Positions 49,706-58,872 of a DNA stretch of 64,000 bases are shown here, in pieces; position 1 is the first letter of the stretch, and every line of letters begins with the position of its first letter. The stretch spans positions 1 to 64,000 of the forward strand of contig NZ_JABURY010000005.1 of the NCBI RefSeq assembly GCF_014489845.1. Reading direction: 5' to 3'. A program made the translations under genes and the position numbers. The notes below the pieces were generated by a model that worked only from the letters and a program-made list of their open reading frames with translations, ran no database searches and had not been told where the DNA came from. Source of the stretch: Frischella japonica (GTDB lineage: Bacteria; Pseudomonadota; Gammaproteobacteria; Enterobacterales; Orbaceae).

Positions 49706-49731
49706 AAGCATCCGAATCAAATAGGATGCTT
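49706..49731 (+). terminator. Terminator after the first MFS gene
   Basis: AAGCATCC (49706-49713) and GGATGCTT (49724-49731) form a perfect 8-bp stem with a 10-nt loop, followed by CTTTATT. Confidence 0.78.
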
Positions 49732-49937
49732 CTTTATTACTGAAGAGTATAAAAAAAGCAAGCAATATATCATTTTTACTACGGATAGAGATTATTTTTG
49801 AGCTTTTTTAGTAAAATAGATTATGATTAATATCTTGTTAATTTTGCAATCAACCTAAGCTACAACTAACTATCTGGTCGTAATATTATCTCTAGAAGAT
49901 ATAAATAATAACAATTAGTTGCTCACTGAATCGATGA

Positions 49938-50366
49938 TTAAATATCTTCTCGATAGGCCATGTAGTTTTTTTGTTGAATTAAAAAATTGACAATACTCCT
50001 TGGTTTAATCTTAAAGTGTTTTGCATGACTATGTATATTAATCCAGAAAAATTCTCGTTTAATATTATTTTCATGGTAAGTAAGCTGATTGTGATAATAG
50101 CCTTTAAAAATCACTAAGGTTTCTTCAATTTTTTGATTATTTAAAATATAAAAATTTTCGATTAACCCTAAAAATACCAATTCATTAATATGGATACCTA
50201 ATTCTTCTAGTAATTCTCGTTTACAGGTTTCCATATAATCTTCATTATTTTCTTTCTCGCCACCAGGTAAAATGAGATAGTCATCATCATTTTCTCGAAT
50301 AAATAGATATTCGCCGTAACGATTTTCAATAACAGCAGCTACTCTAAATTTCTTGTTTGTTTGCAT
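49938..50366 (-). CDS. Nudix hydrolase
   Basis: A 142-residue Nudix protein with a complete Nudix box: Gly, five residues, Glu (GEKENNE), seven residues, then RELLEELGI. The N-terminus is RVAAVIENRYGEYLFIRE. The substrate cannot be predicted from the box alone; nucleoside-diphosphate derivatives or capped RNA are usual. It stands alone between two MFS genes and may be a bystander of the island. Confidence 0.82.
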   Translation of the reverse strand: MQTNKKFRVAAVIENRYGEYLFIRENDDDYLILPGGEKENNEDYMETCKRELLEELGIHINELVFLGLIENFYILNNQKIEETLVIFKGYYHNQLTYHENNIKREFFWINIHSHAKHFKIKPRSIVNFLIQQKNYMAYREDI

Positions 50367-50879
50367 AACCGTTCACTATTCAATTGCAATATCAGTAAAT
50401 TTTTAAATCATTGGCATTAATTTTGCTGGTAACTGAATCATCAAAAAGCTTTTATGAAATTTGTTTAAACGTTCATTGCCAGATTGGTTAATTATTCTGC
50501 ATTGCCTTGATAATTATATTATCGCAAATCAACGAAAAACTGTAATAAAATTAATCCATTAAGGGATTTATATCGATAGTGCTGCTATCTTTTCTAACCA
50601 AGTTTAGTGCTGGTGAATTGCGAATATTTACGGGAAGTGTCGATTATTTAAAACGGGGTGACGAGTCATTGGTGATAAAATCTAACTTTGCTTGCTAGTT
50701 TTCAATTTACTCACTAGCTGATTTTTTCTACCAAGCTATTTTGATATAGCGGTTAAGTTGTGCTGATATATATTTTAATCAAGTTCATTTTAATCTACAA
50801 ATAGCATTTCCCACTTAAATAAGATTAAGAATATAGCAAAAAGACATCGTAGATACATCATAATTTATGGTATTAGATT
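50367..50879. other. Gene-free interval between the Nudix gene and the second MFS gene
   Basis: 513 nt without a convincing reading frame. The left end should hold the Nudix promoter. No repeat or RNA gene is recognised. Confidence 0.4.
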
Positions 50880-50914
50880 AAGTCTCCCAAGCCAATATTT
50901 GGCATCGGAGACTT
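50880..50914 (-). terminator. Terminator of the second MFS gene
   Basis: AAGTCTCC (50880-50887) pairs with GGAGACTT (50907-50914), with an inner GCCAA/TTGGC stem (50891-50903). It lies 42 nt downstream of the minus-strand MFS stop codon. Confidence 0.75.
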
Positions 50915-50955
50915 ATTTTAAATCAATGATCAAATGTTAGATTGATTTTCATCGC

Positions 50956-52188
50956 TTATACATTATTGGCGTTGCGTTTTGGGAACTCAAAAATTTTGTG
51001 ATATCGAGCAATAATTACTAATGCTAAAATCGAGCCTAATACCGCAATAAAGCCATCAAACAAGATGATATTGGCGATACTTGTTTCTGAAATGATACCT
51101 GTAATAACAGGAATGGAGAATGTCGCTAAACTTGATGACGTAAAGAAAATGCCTAGTACTTTACCTTTACCTTTTGGATAAAACTCAGACATCGTCGTTA
51201 AGGCTAATTGTAAAACACCGCCAGCAGCAGTAAATCCTAAAATAAACCCACCTGCCATACATAATAGTGATGATGGGTATAAATAAAGAGCAAATAACAT
51301 AATAGCGGATAAACTCGGGTAAACAAACACGATATAGACCGGACGAATCCAACTCTTAACTAAAATTGAAGTTAAAATGACACTGGCCAACGTTCCGATT
51401 GCATAATAACTAATTGTTTGAGCAGCAGCTGATTCACTCATATTGGCTGCTGACATCGAGAATTTAGGTAACCAAATTGAAACTAAATAGAAAGTCGCGG
51501 TTGAAGTATAACCAATGATGATAAAGCAGATACCTTCAATCCAGAAGTTAGCTTTTTGTTTTAATTTTGGCAATGGATTGGTATCAATTTCTGTTGTCGC
51601 TTGGGTAACTTCTTCTGTTTGCGGTTGCTTATTATTAGGGAATGGCATTTTTAATACAGCTATGGCATTGATAGCTAAAATGGCAATACAGAAGAAGAAT
51701 GACCAGCCATAATAAGCTTTATAGGTAAAAATGAGTGTCATGATGATCGGTAACACAAATTGACCACCAGCAATGGCTGCTTTGGTTAAAATTGATGCAG
51801 TTCCGGTTGCTTTCGGGAATGATTCCATCAATGCTGGATAAGTCCCTGCGTCAAGTGTGGAATTAGCAATTCCACCTAAAATTGCGAATATAAAAGCAAC
51901 TTCTAAATTTGGGCTAACTAAAATGCCTAGCAAAAAGCCGATGTAAAATAAACCACCTAAAAATACAAATGGTTTACGACCAAATTTATCGGATAATGTA
52001 CCCATTACAAATAGTACTAACAATCGTCCGATACCTAAACCTGAAATCACATAGGCGATACCTGCATCATTAGTATTAAATTGTTTGGTTAAATAATCCA
52101 TATTTTGAGCAAGAATAATTGCCCCCATGCCATGAACGAAATAGTTCATATATAAGCAGATTGAGGTCCAAAGATATTTGTTTTTCAT
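50956..52188 (-). CDS. ydiN: MFS transporter, YdiN-like (second copy)
   Basis: A 12-helix MFS carrier of 410 residues, closely resembling E. coli YdiN/YdiM: YMNYFVHGMGAIILAQNM, GIAYVISGLGIGRL, GTLSDKFGRKPFVF, NSTLDAGTYPALMESFPKA and FTAAGGVLQLALTTMSEF. The central loop (about 190-215) is acidic and Gln/Thr-rich. It is divergent from the TIM-barrel/ydiB/aroD/SDR unit, and the shared interval has two inverted copies of a 14-bp box. A quinate or shikimate permease is the most economical guess. AAAGGA ribosome site. Confidence 0.87.
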   Translation of the reverse strand: MKNKYLWTSICLYMNYFVHGMGAIILAQNMDYLTKQFNTNDAGIAYVISGLGIGRLLVLFVMGTLSDKFGRKPFVFLGGLFYIGFLLGILVSPNLEVAFIFAILGGIANSTLDAGTYPALMESFPKATGTASILTKAAIAGGQFVLPIIMTLIFTYKAYYGWSFFFCIAILAINAIAVLKMPFPNNKQPQTEEVTQATTEIDTNPLPKLKQKANFWIEGICFIIIGYTSTATFYLVSIWLPKFSMSAANMSESAAAQTISYYAIGTLASVILTSILVKSWIRPVYIVFVYPSLSAIMLFALYLYPSSLLCMAGGFILGFTAAGGVLQLALTTMSEFYPKGKGKVLGIFFTSSSLATFSIPVITGIISETSIANIILFDGFIAVLGSILALVIIARYHKIFEFPKRNANNV

Positions 52189-52282
52189 TTTGTATCCTTT
52201 TTAGGTAATTTAAATTTGTAAACTTTTCTATTGATTTCAACTTATGAAGTTTTGCTCTTCTCTGTCAGGAATCATGTATTTG

Positions 52283-52460
52283 TGAGATAAATCTATAATT
52301 ATTTGAATTTATTATGAAATTAAAAATATTAAACAACTATATATTTAAAAGTTAGATATAGTCGTAATCTTTAATAGATATTTTTTAACAAATAAATAAG
52401 GTTAATCCGTTTTTTTCCAATTCCCCCTTGATTTATATTAATGAAATAGATTTATCTCAT
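52283..52460. promoter_or_regulatory. Inverted pair of putative LysR-type boxes
   Basis: TGAGATAAATCTAT (52283-52296) recurs as its exact reverse complement ATAGATTTATCTCA (52446-52459), 149 nt apart, in the 450-nt interval between the divergent MFS gene and the TIM-barrel operon. TAGATTTATCTCA is T-N11-A with an AGAT/ATCT dyad. A further 10-bp palindrome ATCTATAGAT is at 52551-52560. Confidence 0.6.
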
Positions 52461-52640
52461 TGTTTTTTATCAAAATTGATGTAAATGTTACTAGTTATCA
52501 CATATTTTATTTTAAATAAATTCATTAAAAAAATAAATTAAAATAACAAAATCTATAGATAAAATTATTTTATTGTTTTACATTAATAGCAACACTTTTT
52601 TATCATTTTTAGTAAAAATTTTTAATTTTAGGAGGATAGT

Positions 52641-53462
52641 ATGTCGACTGAACGTCCTATTGGGCTTGCAGCCTTGACTGTGTTAGATGTATCCCCAGCA
52701 AATCAAGTTATTGTTGCCGCTGAGGCTGGTTATACGCATGTTGGTTTAAGATTAATTCCCGCAACGCCTACTGAGCCAGTATATGCTACAGTTGGCGATA
52801 CACCTTTAATTCGGGAAGTTGAACGACGATTAAAAGAAACGGGCATCAAAGTTTTAGATATTGAAATTTTCCGTTTAAAACCAGATACACGTGTGATTAA
52901 TTTTTTACCAGTACTAGAAACGGGCGCACGTTTAGGCGCCAGTCAAGTATTATTAGCGGGTAATGACCCCGATCCTAACCGTTTAGCTGACAATTTTGCT
53001 CGTTTATGTGAAATTGCTGCTCCATTGGGGATTGCTATTAATATTGAACCGATGCCATGGACCGATGTGCCAACCGTTAATTCTGGCGTGGCATTATTAC
53101 AAGCGGCTAATCAGAATAATCAAGGGATGATTATTGATCCATTGCATTTTGATCGTGGTGCAAATACTCTTGAGGACCTGAAAAAAGTACCAAAAGATTG
53201 TTGGCGTTATATGCAATTATGTGATGGCACCAAGGAAAAACCACAAGATATTGAAGGATTATTGTATCAGGCACGTAATTATCGTTTATCTCCGGGACGT
53301 GGTGGAATTGATCTCGTTGCTTTATTAAAAGCATTACCAGAAATGCCGATTTCAATCGAATGTTGTAATGATGAATTTGCTTTGCGTCATTCTCCGATTG
53401 AGCGAGCTAAAATGTATTTGGAAGATACAAAAAAATTACTAAAATTGGTCGCTGAGTCTTAA
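52641..53462 (+). CDS. TIM-barrel sugar-isomerase/epimerase-like protein, possible 3-dehydroshikimate dehydratase
   Basis: A 273-residue xylose-isomerase-like TIM barrel (AP endonuclease family 2). Probable metal ligands are Glu136 (NIEPMPW), Asp166 and His169 (IIDPLHFD) and Glu240 (ISIECCND). Members include sugar-phosphate isomerases and the QuiC/AsbF 3-dehydroshikimate dehydratases. Being first in an operon with ydiB and aroD, a step on 3-dehydroshikimate or quinate is plausible, but nothing in the sequence proves it. A perfect AGGAGG ribosome site precedes the ATG. No aromatic-ring cleavage gene for protocatechuate is seen nearby. Confidence 0.7.
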   Translation: MSTERPIGLAALTVLDVSPANQVIVAAEAGYTHVGLRLIPATPTEPVYATVGDTPLIREVERRLKETGIKVLDIEIFRLKPDTRVINFLPVLETGARLGASQVLLAGNDPDPNRLADNFARLCEIAAPLGIAINIEPMPWTDVPTVNSGVALLQAANQNNQGMIIDPLHFDRGANTLEDLKKVPKDCWRYMQLCDGTKEKPQDIEGLLYQARNYRLSPGRGGIDLVALLKALPEMPISIECCNDEFALRHSPIERAKMYLEDTKKLLKLVAES

Positions 53463-53483
53463 TAATAAAAATTGGAGAAAAAC

Positions 53484-54353
53484 ATGAGAGAAAATATTGA
53501 TGGTCATTTTTTATTAATCGGATTAATGGCTTATCCAATTCGACATAGCCTTTCACCTAAAATGCAAAATATTATATATTCTAAGTTGGATGTGCCTTAT
53601 GTGTACTTAGCGTTTGAAGTGACACAAGAAAAACTACCCGATGCCATCAAAGGTTTACGAGCATTAGGATTGCGTGGCAGCGCAGTTTCTATGCCAAATA
53701 AACAATTGGTATGTCAATACTTAGATAAATTAACGCCTGCCGTAGAACTGATTGGTGCATGCAATACTATTTCAAATGATGATGGTGTACTAACAGGTTA
53801 TAACACAGATGGTATGGGTTATATGCGTTCATTGAAAGAAGCTGGTGTTGATGTCATAGGAAAAAAAATGACCATACTTGGCGGTGGTGGTGCAGCAAGT
53901 GCGATTGCAGTACAAGCAGCATTAGACGGCGTTAAAGAGCTAGCTATTTTCAATCAACAAGATGAATGTTTTGCCAAGATTGTTGAGATCGCAAAACGCA
54001 TCAACGAAAAAACCGCTTGTAAAGCCACCGTATATGATCTTGCGGATAAATCACAATTATGTCAACAAATCGCCGAAAGTACTGTTCTGTGTAATGCTAC
54101 TGGTGTCGGTATGAAACCGTTAGAAGGGCAGAGTTTGATTACAGATCCGACGATGTTAAGAAAAGAATTAGTGGTGACCGACTGTATTTATAGTCCACGT
54201 AAAACGAAATTACTTGAGATTGCCGAAAGTCAAGGCTGTAAAACATTAAATGGTATTGGCATGATGTTATGGCAAGGTCACGCACAAATTAAAATTTGGA
54301 CAGGTCAAGATGCACCAATTGATTATGTTAAAGAAAAAATGGGCTTTAATTAA
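53484..54353 (+). CDS. ydiB: Quinate/shikimate dehydrogenase YdiB
   Basis: NAD(P)-dependent oxidation of quinate to 3-dehydroquinate and shikimate to 3-dehydroshikimate. 289 residues (E. coli YdiB 288). N-terminal LIGLMAYPIRHSLSPKMQN, catalytic Lys73 in SMPNKQ and Asp109 in GYNTDG, glycine-rich ILGGGGAASA (E. coli LGAGGAS), and VGMKPLEGQSL in the loop. Start ATG at 53484 with GGAG; the frame also runs back to a TTG at 53472 that lies over the ribosome site. Operon position: 22 nt after the TIM-barrel gene. Confidence 0.93.
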   Translation: MRENIDGHFLLIGLMAYPIRHSLSPKMQNIIYSKLDVPYVYLAFEVTQEKLPDAIKGLRALGLRGSAVSMPNKQLVCQYLDKLTPAVELIGACNTISNDDGVLTGYNTDGMGYMRSLKEAGVDVIGKKMTILGGGGAASAIAVQAALDGVKELAIFNQQDECFAKIVEIAKRINEKTACKATVYDLADKSQLCQQIAESTVLCNATGVGMKPLEGQSLITDPTMLRKELVVTDCIYSPRKTKLLEIAESQGCKTLNGIGMMLWQGHAQIKIWTGQDAPIDYVKEKMGFN

Positions 54354-54457
54354 TTTTGCAAGATAAGCGATATTGTTATTTTATAGTATAAATATTAATA
54401 GTCAGTATCAAACTAACCTCTTATTTTTACCATGGTATTAACAAGAGGTTAACCATC

Positions 54458-55243
54458 ATGATAGAAACTGGTGATCAAATGACAAAAATGATAGTAAAAG
54501 GTTTAGAAATTGGAGTAGGGGCCCCTAAAATTATTGTTCCTGTAGTAGGTAAAACTGAACAAGCGTTATTAGAAGAAATTGAATTTTTAACTGGGATTGA
54601 TTTTGATATTTTAGAATGGCGAGTTGATCATTTTGACGAGGTTGCGGACATTGATAGCGTTAAACAAATGGCGGGTAAAATTCACGCAATAATTGGTCAT
54701 AAACCGATTTTATTTACTTTTCGTACTGCTAATGAAGGTGGCGTTTATCCAGCATCGATAGAATTTTATATCAATTTAAATAAACAAATGATAATGAGCG
54801 GATTGATTGATTTTGTCGATATTGAAGTATTTACTGGCGATGAATATGTAAAAGAAATTGTTGCGTTAGCGCATCAGCATCAAGTTCTGGTCATTGCTTC
54901 AAATCATGACTTTGATAAGACCCCTGCTAAAGATGAAATTGTTTTACGATTACGTAAAATGCAAGATTTAGGGGCGGATATTCCGAAAATTGCCGTAATG
55001 CCACGTTCAAGAGAAGATGTAATTACATTACTGGCTGCCACTGCTGAAATGAAAGATAAATATGCCAAAAAACCATTAATTACTATGTCTATGGCTGGTA
55101 AAGGTGCAATTAGTCGTGTTGCGGGAGAAACCTTTGGCTCAGACTTTACCTTTGGCGCAGCTAAAAACGCATCAGCTCCCGGTCAGCTCGATGTTAAAGA
55201 ATTACGATACATATTAAATGTGTTACATCGTAGTTTAGCTTAA
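54458..55243 (+). CDS. aroD: Type I 3-dehydroquinate dehydratase AroD
   Basis: Schiff-base enzyme interconverting 3-dehydroquinate and 3-dehydroshikimate. 261 residues (E. coli 252). It has catalytic His150 (ASNHDF) and the Schiff-base Lys177 (PKIAVMP), plus FDILEWRVDHF, TFRTANEGG and TMSMAGKGAISR. ATG at 54458 is supported by AGAGG nine bases upstream; ATG at 54479 would match the E. coli N-terminus better but has a weaker site. Next to ydiB it can feed dehydroquinate either way, as in E. coli ydiB-aroD. Confidence 0.94.
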   Translation: MIETGDQMTKMIVKGLEIGVGAPKIIVPVVGKTEQALLEEIEFLTGIDFDILEWRVDHFDEVADIDSVKQMAGKIHAIIGHKPILFTFRTANEGGVYPASIEFYINLNKQMIMSGLIDFVDIEVFTGDEYVKEIVALAHQHQVLVIASNHDFDKTPAKDEIVLRLRKMQDLGADIPKIAVMPRSREDVITLLAATAEMKDKYAKKPLITMSMAGKGAISRVAGETFGSDFTFGAAKNASAPGQLDVKELRYILNVLHRSLA

Positions 55244-55403
55244 ATGCACTCGCGATATACCATCGTGTTAAGTGCTTAAGAGTTGTAAATATACCGTCAT
55301 GACAAGCGAATCTATGAAAGATAGAGTGCGGGTTAGTGTCGATAAAGAATCAGTCTAAGCTCGATCAGTGATGATTGAGAATATTAATTTTTAGGAGTTT
55401 TGT

Positions 55404-56243
55404 ATGAGCAATAATTGGTTAGGTTTAGCGGGTGATGTTTGTGTTATAACCGGTGCTGTTGGTGGAATGGGTGCTGAAATATGTCGTGAATTTGCTAAAC
55501 AAAAAGCTAATTTAGTGTTGATTGATCTGGATGAGGCGAAATGTCAGGAATATGCTAAACAATTAGCCAGTGAGTATGGTATTAAAGCAATCGGTTTAGC
55601 TTGTAATACGACTGACGAAAAAAGTGTTGATGCGGCTGTGATAATGGTAAAAAAAGAGTTTGGTCGTTGTGATGTGTTAGTTAATACAGCAGCAATTTTA
55701 AAATTCTGCCCATTAGAAGACTTACCGCTTGATGAATGGAATCTCACGGTTAATGTTAATATGACAGGTTATTTCTTAATGTCACAGCGTTTTGGTCGTT
55801 TAATGATTGAACAAAAAGCGGGTCGTATGGTGCATATTTCTACCGTAGCATCACACACTCCAGAAACTTACAGCGGCGCATACAGTTCAACTAAAGCAGC
55901 AATTTCTATGTTGTCAAAACAGATTGCAGCAGAATGGGGACAATTCGGTATTCGTAGTAATGCTATTTGCCCATGTTTCGTAAAAACTCCATTATCGAAA
56001 AAATTCTATGAAGATAAAGAAGTTGAACAAGGTCGAACACGTATGATTGCTAGCCGACGTATTGGTGAAACTATTGATATTGCCAATGCAGTATTATATC
56101 TAGCGAGTAAACGTTCAGATTATTCTAATGGCACTGAATTGGTTGTCGACGGTGGTTATGAAATTATGTTGGGGGATTTAGCGCCAAGACCAGGTGGTCG
56201 TCGTCAATTTGCCATTAATTCACGTAAAACAGCAAAAGCATAG
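55404..56243 (+). CDS. Short-chain dehydrogenase/reductase
   Basis: A classical SDR of 279 residues. Cofactor motif TGAVGGMG (residues 16-23), NTAAI in place of the usual NNAG, catalytic Tyr160 and Lys164 (YSSTK) with Ser146 upstream, and VVDGGY near the C-terminus. An Asp at the end of beta-2 (LIDLDEAK) suggests NAD(H) preference. It follows aroD by 160 nt and has a TTAGGAG site. The C-terminal tail (DLAPRPGGRRQF) is unusual. Possible role: oxidation or reduction of a ring hydroxyl of a cyclitol acid; substrate unproven. Confidence 0.83.
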   Translation: MSNNWLGLAGDVCVITGAVGGMGAEICREFAKQKANLVLIDLDEAKCQEYAKQLASEYGIKAIGLACNTTDEKSVDAAVIMVKKEFGRCDVLVNTAAILKFCPLEDLPLDEWNLTVNVNMTGYFLMSQRFGRLMIEQKAGRMVHISTVASHTPETYSGAYSSTKAAISMLSKQIAAEWGQFGIRSNAICPCFVKTPLSKKFYEDKEVEQGRTRMIASRRIGETIDIANAVLYLASKRSDYSNGTELVVDGGYEIMLGDLAPRPGGRRQFAINSRKTAKA

Positions 56244-56302
56244 GCGAATTATTGGTTAGTACAATCTATCTGATTCAATCACGCAATTAGCCTTATTATT
56301 TG

Positions 56303-56328
56303 AAATACCACACTTAAAGGTGGTATTT
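56303..56328 (+). terminator. Rho-independent terminator after the SDR gene
   Basis: AAATACCAC (56303-56311) pairs with GTGGTATTT (56320-56328) around an 8-nt loop and is followed by TT. It closes the TIM-barrel-ydiB-aroD-SDR unit. Confidence 0.82.
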
Positions 56329-56712
56329 TTGATTTATAAAATCGATTAAATTAATCATTCTTATTAAAAAAATAAATAATCGATTCTATTTTATTTGTAT
56401 AAAAATCAATATGATATTTTAATTTTTAAATTATCTTATTTTGATATCATTAAAATAAATTAATGATGTTAATAATAATTTTTGATTCTTTTTTTCTCAT
56501 TATTTTTTCCACTTTATTTAATAAGTACATGTTTATTAAAGTTAAATTAAAAAAATAGAGCTTATTTAATTTATAAAATATTTGAATTGATTTGATAAAA
56601 AATAAAGAATTTATTTATTAATAAATGGTGTATAATATGCTTAATCGAATATCAATTTTAAAATTAGAACTAAGCACAAGCACCGTTTTGTGTGGTGATA
56701 TGAGGGAGTAAC
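56329..56712. other. AT-rich interval before the flavoprotein gene
   Basis: 384 nt of very AT-rich sequence without a gene. It should contain the promoter of the downstream flavoprotein, which is separated by a terminator from the preceding operon. No clear ATAGAT-type box is present. Confidence 0.4.
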
Positions 56713-58752
56713 ATGAGCAATTTCTCTTCAATATTTCAACCCATTACCATTAAGCGCACTACTATAAAAAATCGTATAGTTATGCCACCTATCGGCACTA
56801 ATTTTGCGACTTTAAGTGGTGAGTTTGTGGATGATCACTTACAGTATTATGAACAACGCGCCAAAGGCGGTACGGGATTAATTATTTTAGAAAATGTCTG
56901 TGTAGATTATCCTTACGGAACGAATGGTACAACGCAATTACGTATTGATAATGATCAATATATTCCAGGTTTTTATCGTTTCACAGAACGTATGCATAAA
57001 CATGGAGCAACGGTTGCTGTACAAATTAATCATGCAGGAGCATCGGCTTATTTTGGTCGTTTAAATGGTTTACAACCGATCTCAGCATCTAATGTGCCTT
57101 CTAAAACGGGGGGAAATGCTCCTCGCCCTATGTCAGTTGATGAAATTCATTATGTCGTAAAACAATATGGTCTGGCTGCTTCTCGTGTTCAACGGGCTGG
57201 ATTTGATGCAGTAGAAATTCACGCTGGTCATTCCTACTTATTAAGTCAATTTTTATCGCCACTGTTTAATAGACGAACCGATGAATTTGGTGGCAGTATC
57301 GAAAATCGTGCCAGAATTGTACGGATGGTGATTGACGAAATTCGTAAACATGTTGGACCACATTTTTTAATTATGCTGCGTTTTAGTGCTGATGATTTTA
57401 TTGAGGGCGGTAATACGTTAGAAGATACCTTGGAAATTCTTGAATATTTAACCGATGAGGTGGATATTTTTGATGTGTCAGCGGCGCAAAATGATACATT
57501 ATTTATGCAAATTGACCAAATGAATCTTCCCGATGGTTGGCGCTCTTATATGGCAAAAGCGGTAAAAGAGAAATTTAATAAACCGACTATTACGTCAGGT
57601 AATTTCCGAGATCCACAAATTATTGCAGATACTATCGCCAATGGACATGCTGACTTTGTGGTGATGGGACGAGGTTTGATAGCCGAGCCTTATTGGGTAG
57701 AGAAAGTCAAAAACAATGAAATAGATACTTTAAGACGTTGTATTTCTTGCAATATCGGTTGTGCCGATCATCGTATTGCAAAATCAAAGCCGATTCGTTG
57801 TACCGTTAATCCTGATATTATTACATACGAAGATTACAAGCGCTATCAAGTTACTCAGCCATTAAATGTCGTCGTTATTGGTGGTGGTACAGCAGGACTT
57901 GAAGCCGCTGCCTCGGCAGCGGAAGTTGGTTGCCATGTCACATTGTATGAGGAAAAGCCGTTTCTAGGGGGATTGTCTGCAATCATTTCACGTTTCCCTT
58001 ATAAACGTAGAATAGCTGATTTGCCGAAATTTTTAATCAATCGAATTAATAAACTCGCTAATGTCAGTATACACCTTAATACTAAAGCGACTCCTGAAAT
58101 GATCGCTAATCATCATCCCGATCTTGTTGTAGCCGCAACGGGTGCTAAGGCCTTATTACCACCGATTAAAGGTTTGCATGAACAATTAAAAAATCCTGAA
58201 CGGAAAATTTTTTCAATCTTTGATCTAATGGATAATTTTGACCACTTTACCAACATTCCCGATAAAAGAATTATAGTAATTGGTGGGGGTGCGGTTGGAT
58301 TAGATGTGATTGAATATTTTTCTGAAAACAAGGCAAAAAGTACCACCATTGTTGAAATGCAATCAACATTAGCTAAAGATTTAGATGTCATTGCTCGTAT
58401 ATCAATGATGAAAATGATTGAAGACAATCAGGTTAACGTTTTATTGGAAACCACTTTACAAGAGGTTAAAGCAGATCGCTTTATTGTTAGTCGAAATGGT
58501 CAAATTGAAGAACTTGAATTTGATTATGGTTTTATCTGTTTAGGTTTAACACCTGTGGCAGAGTTTACCGAACAATTCCGTCAACATGCCAATAAAAATA
58601 ATTATCAATTCCAACAAATTGGTGATTGCAAGCAGGCGAGAAAATTAATTGATGGTATGCGTGAAGGTCGTGATGTTGTGGCGGCGATTCAATCTATTGA
58701 ACGAGCTAAAGCACATGAGATCCGAGGTGTCGATATTAATCATGCTATTTGA
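56713..58752 (+). CDS. FMN/4Fe-4S/FAD enoate-reductase-type oxidoreductase
   Basis: A 679-residue three-part flavoprotein like 2,4-dienoyl-CoA reductase FadH, BaiCD and enoate reductases. Residues about 1-330 are an Old-Yellow-Enzyme TIM barrel for FMN (IVMPPIGTNF, AVQINHAGA, EIHAGHSYLLSQFLSPL and the flavin loop NRRTDEFGGSIENRAR). A 4Fe-4S cluster is bound by CISCNIGC plus a later CTVNP cysteine. The C-terminal half has two Rossmann folds (VVIGGGTAGLEAA and IIVIGGGAVGLDV) for FAD and NAD(P)H. Such enzymes reduce C=C bonds conjugated to a carbonyl. In this island a candidate substrate is the enone of 3-dehydroshikimate. GAGGGAG ribosome site. Confidence 0.88.
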   Translation: MSNFSSIFQPITIKRTTIKNRIVMPPIGTNFATLSGEFVDDHLQYYEQRAKGGTGLIILENVCVDYPYGTNGTTQLRIDNDQYIPGFYRFTERMHKHGATVAVQINHAGASAYFGRLNGLQPISASNVPSKTGGNAPRPMSVDEIHYVVKQYGLAASRVQRAGFDAVEIHAGHSYLLSQFLSPLFNRRTDEFGGSIENRARIVRMVIDEIRKHVGPHFLIMLRFSADDFIEGGNTLEDTLEILEYLTDEVDIFDVSAAQNDTLFMQIDQMNLPDGWRSYMAKAVKEKFNKPTITSGNFRDPQIIADTIANGHADFVVMGRGLIAEPYWVEKVKNNEIDTLRRCISCNIGCADHRIAKSKPIRCTVNPDIITYEDYKRYQVTQPLNVVVIGGGTAGLEAAASAAEVGCHVTLYEEKPFLGGLSAIISRFPYKRRIADLPKFLINRINKLANVSIHLNTKATPEMIANHHPDLVVAATGAKALLPPIKGLHEQLKNPERKIFSIFDLMDNFDHFTNIPDKRIIVIGGGAVGLDVIEYFSENKAKSTTIVEMQSTLAKDLDVIARISMMKMIEDNQVNVLLETTLQEVKADRFIVSRNGQIEELEFDYGFICLGLTPVAEFTEQFRQHANKNNYQFQQIGDCKQARKLIDGMREGRDVVAAIQSIERAKAHEIRGVDINHAI

Positions 58753-58851
58753 TGTTATTGTCGAGTAAAATTTATTATTGGTAAATGTTCTATAATAATT
58801 GTACGAAGAAATAATCGTAATTGTGTATATAAAATATAATGATAAATTTAG

Positions 58852-58872
58852 GGGGCTCACGCCCCTTTTTTT
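58852..58872 (+). terminator. Strong rho-independent terminator after the flavoprotein gene
   Basis: GGGGC (58852-58856) / GCCCC (58861-58865) with a TCAC loop and seven consecutive T's. It marks the end of the metabolic island and the border to the minus-strand toxin array. Confidence 0.92.

Noticed and set aside
52641-53462. Firm call as 3-dehydroshikimate dehydratase (QuiC/AsbF)
   Set aside because: The fold and metal ligands fit many sugar isomerases; only the neighbours suggest this role, and no protocatechuate-degrading genes are present.
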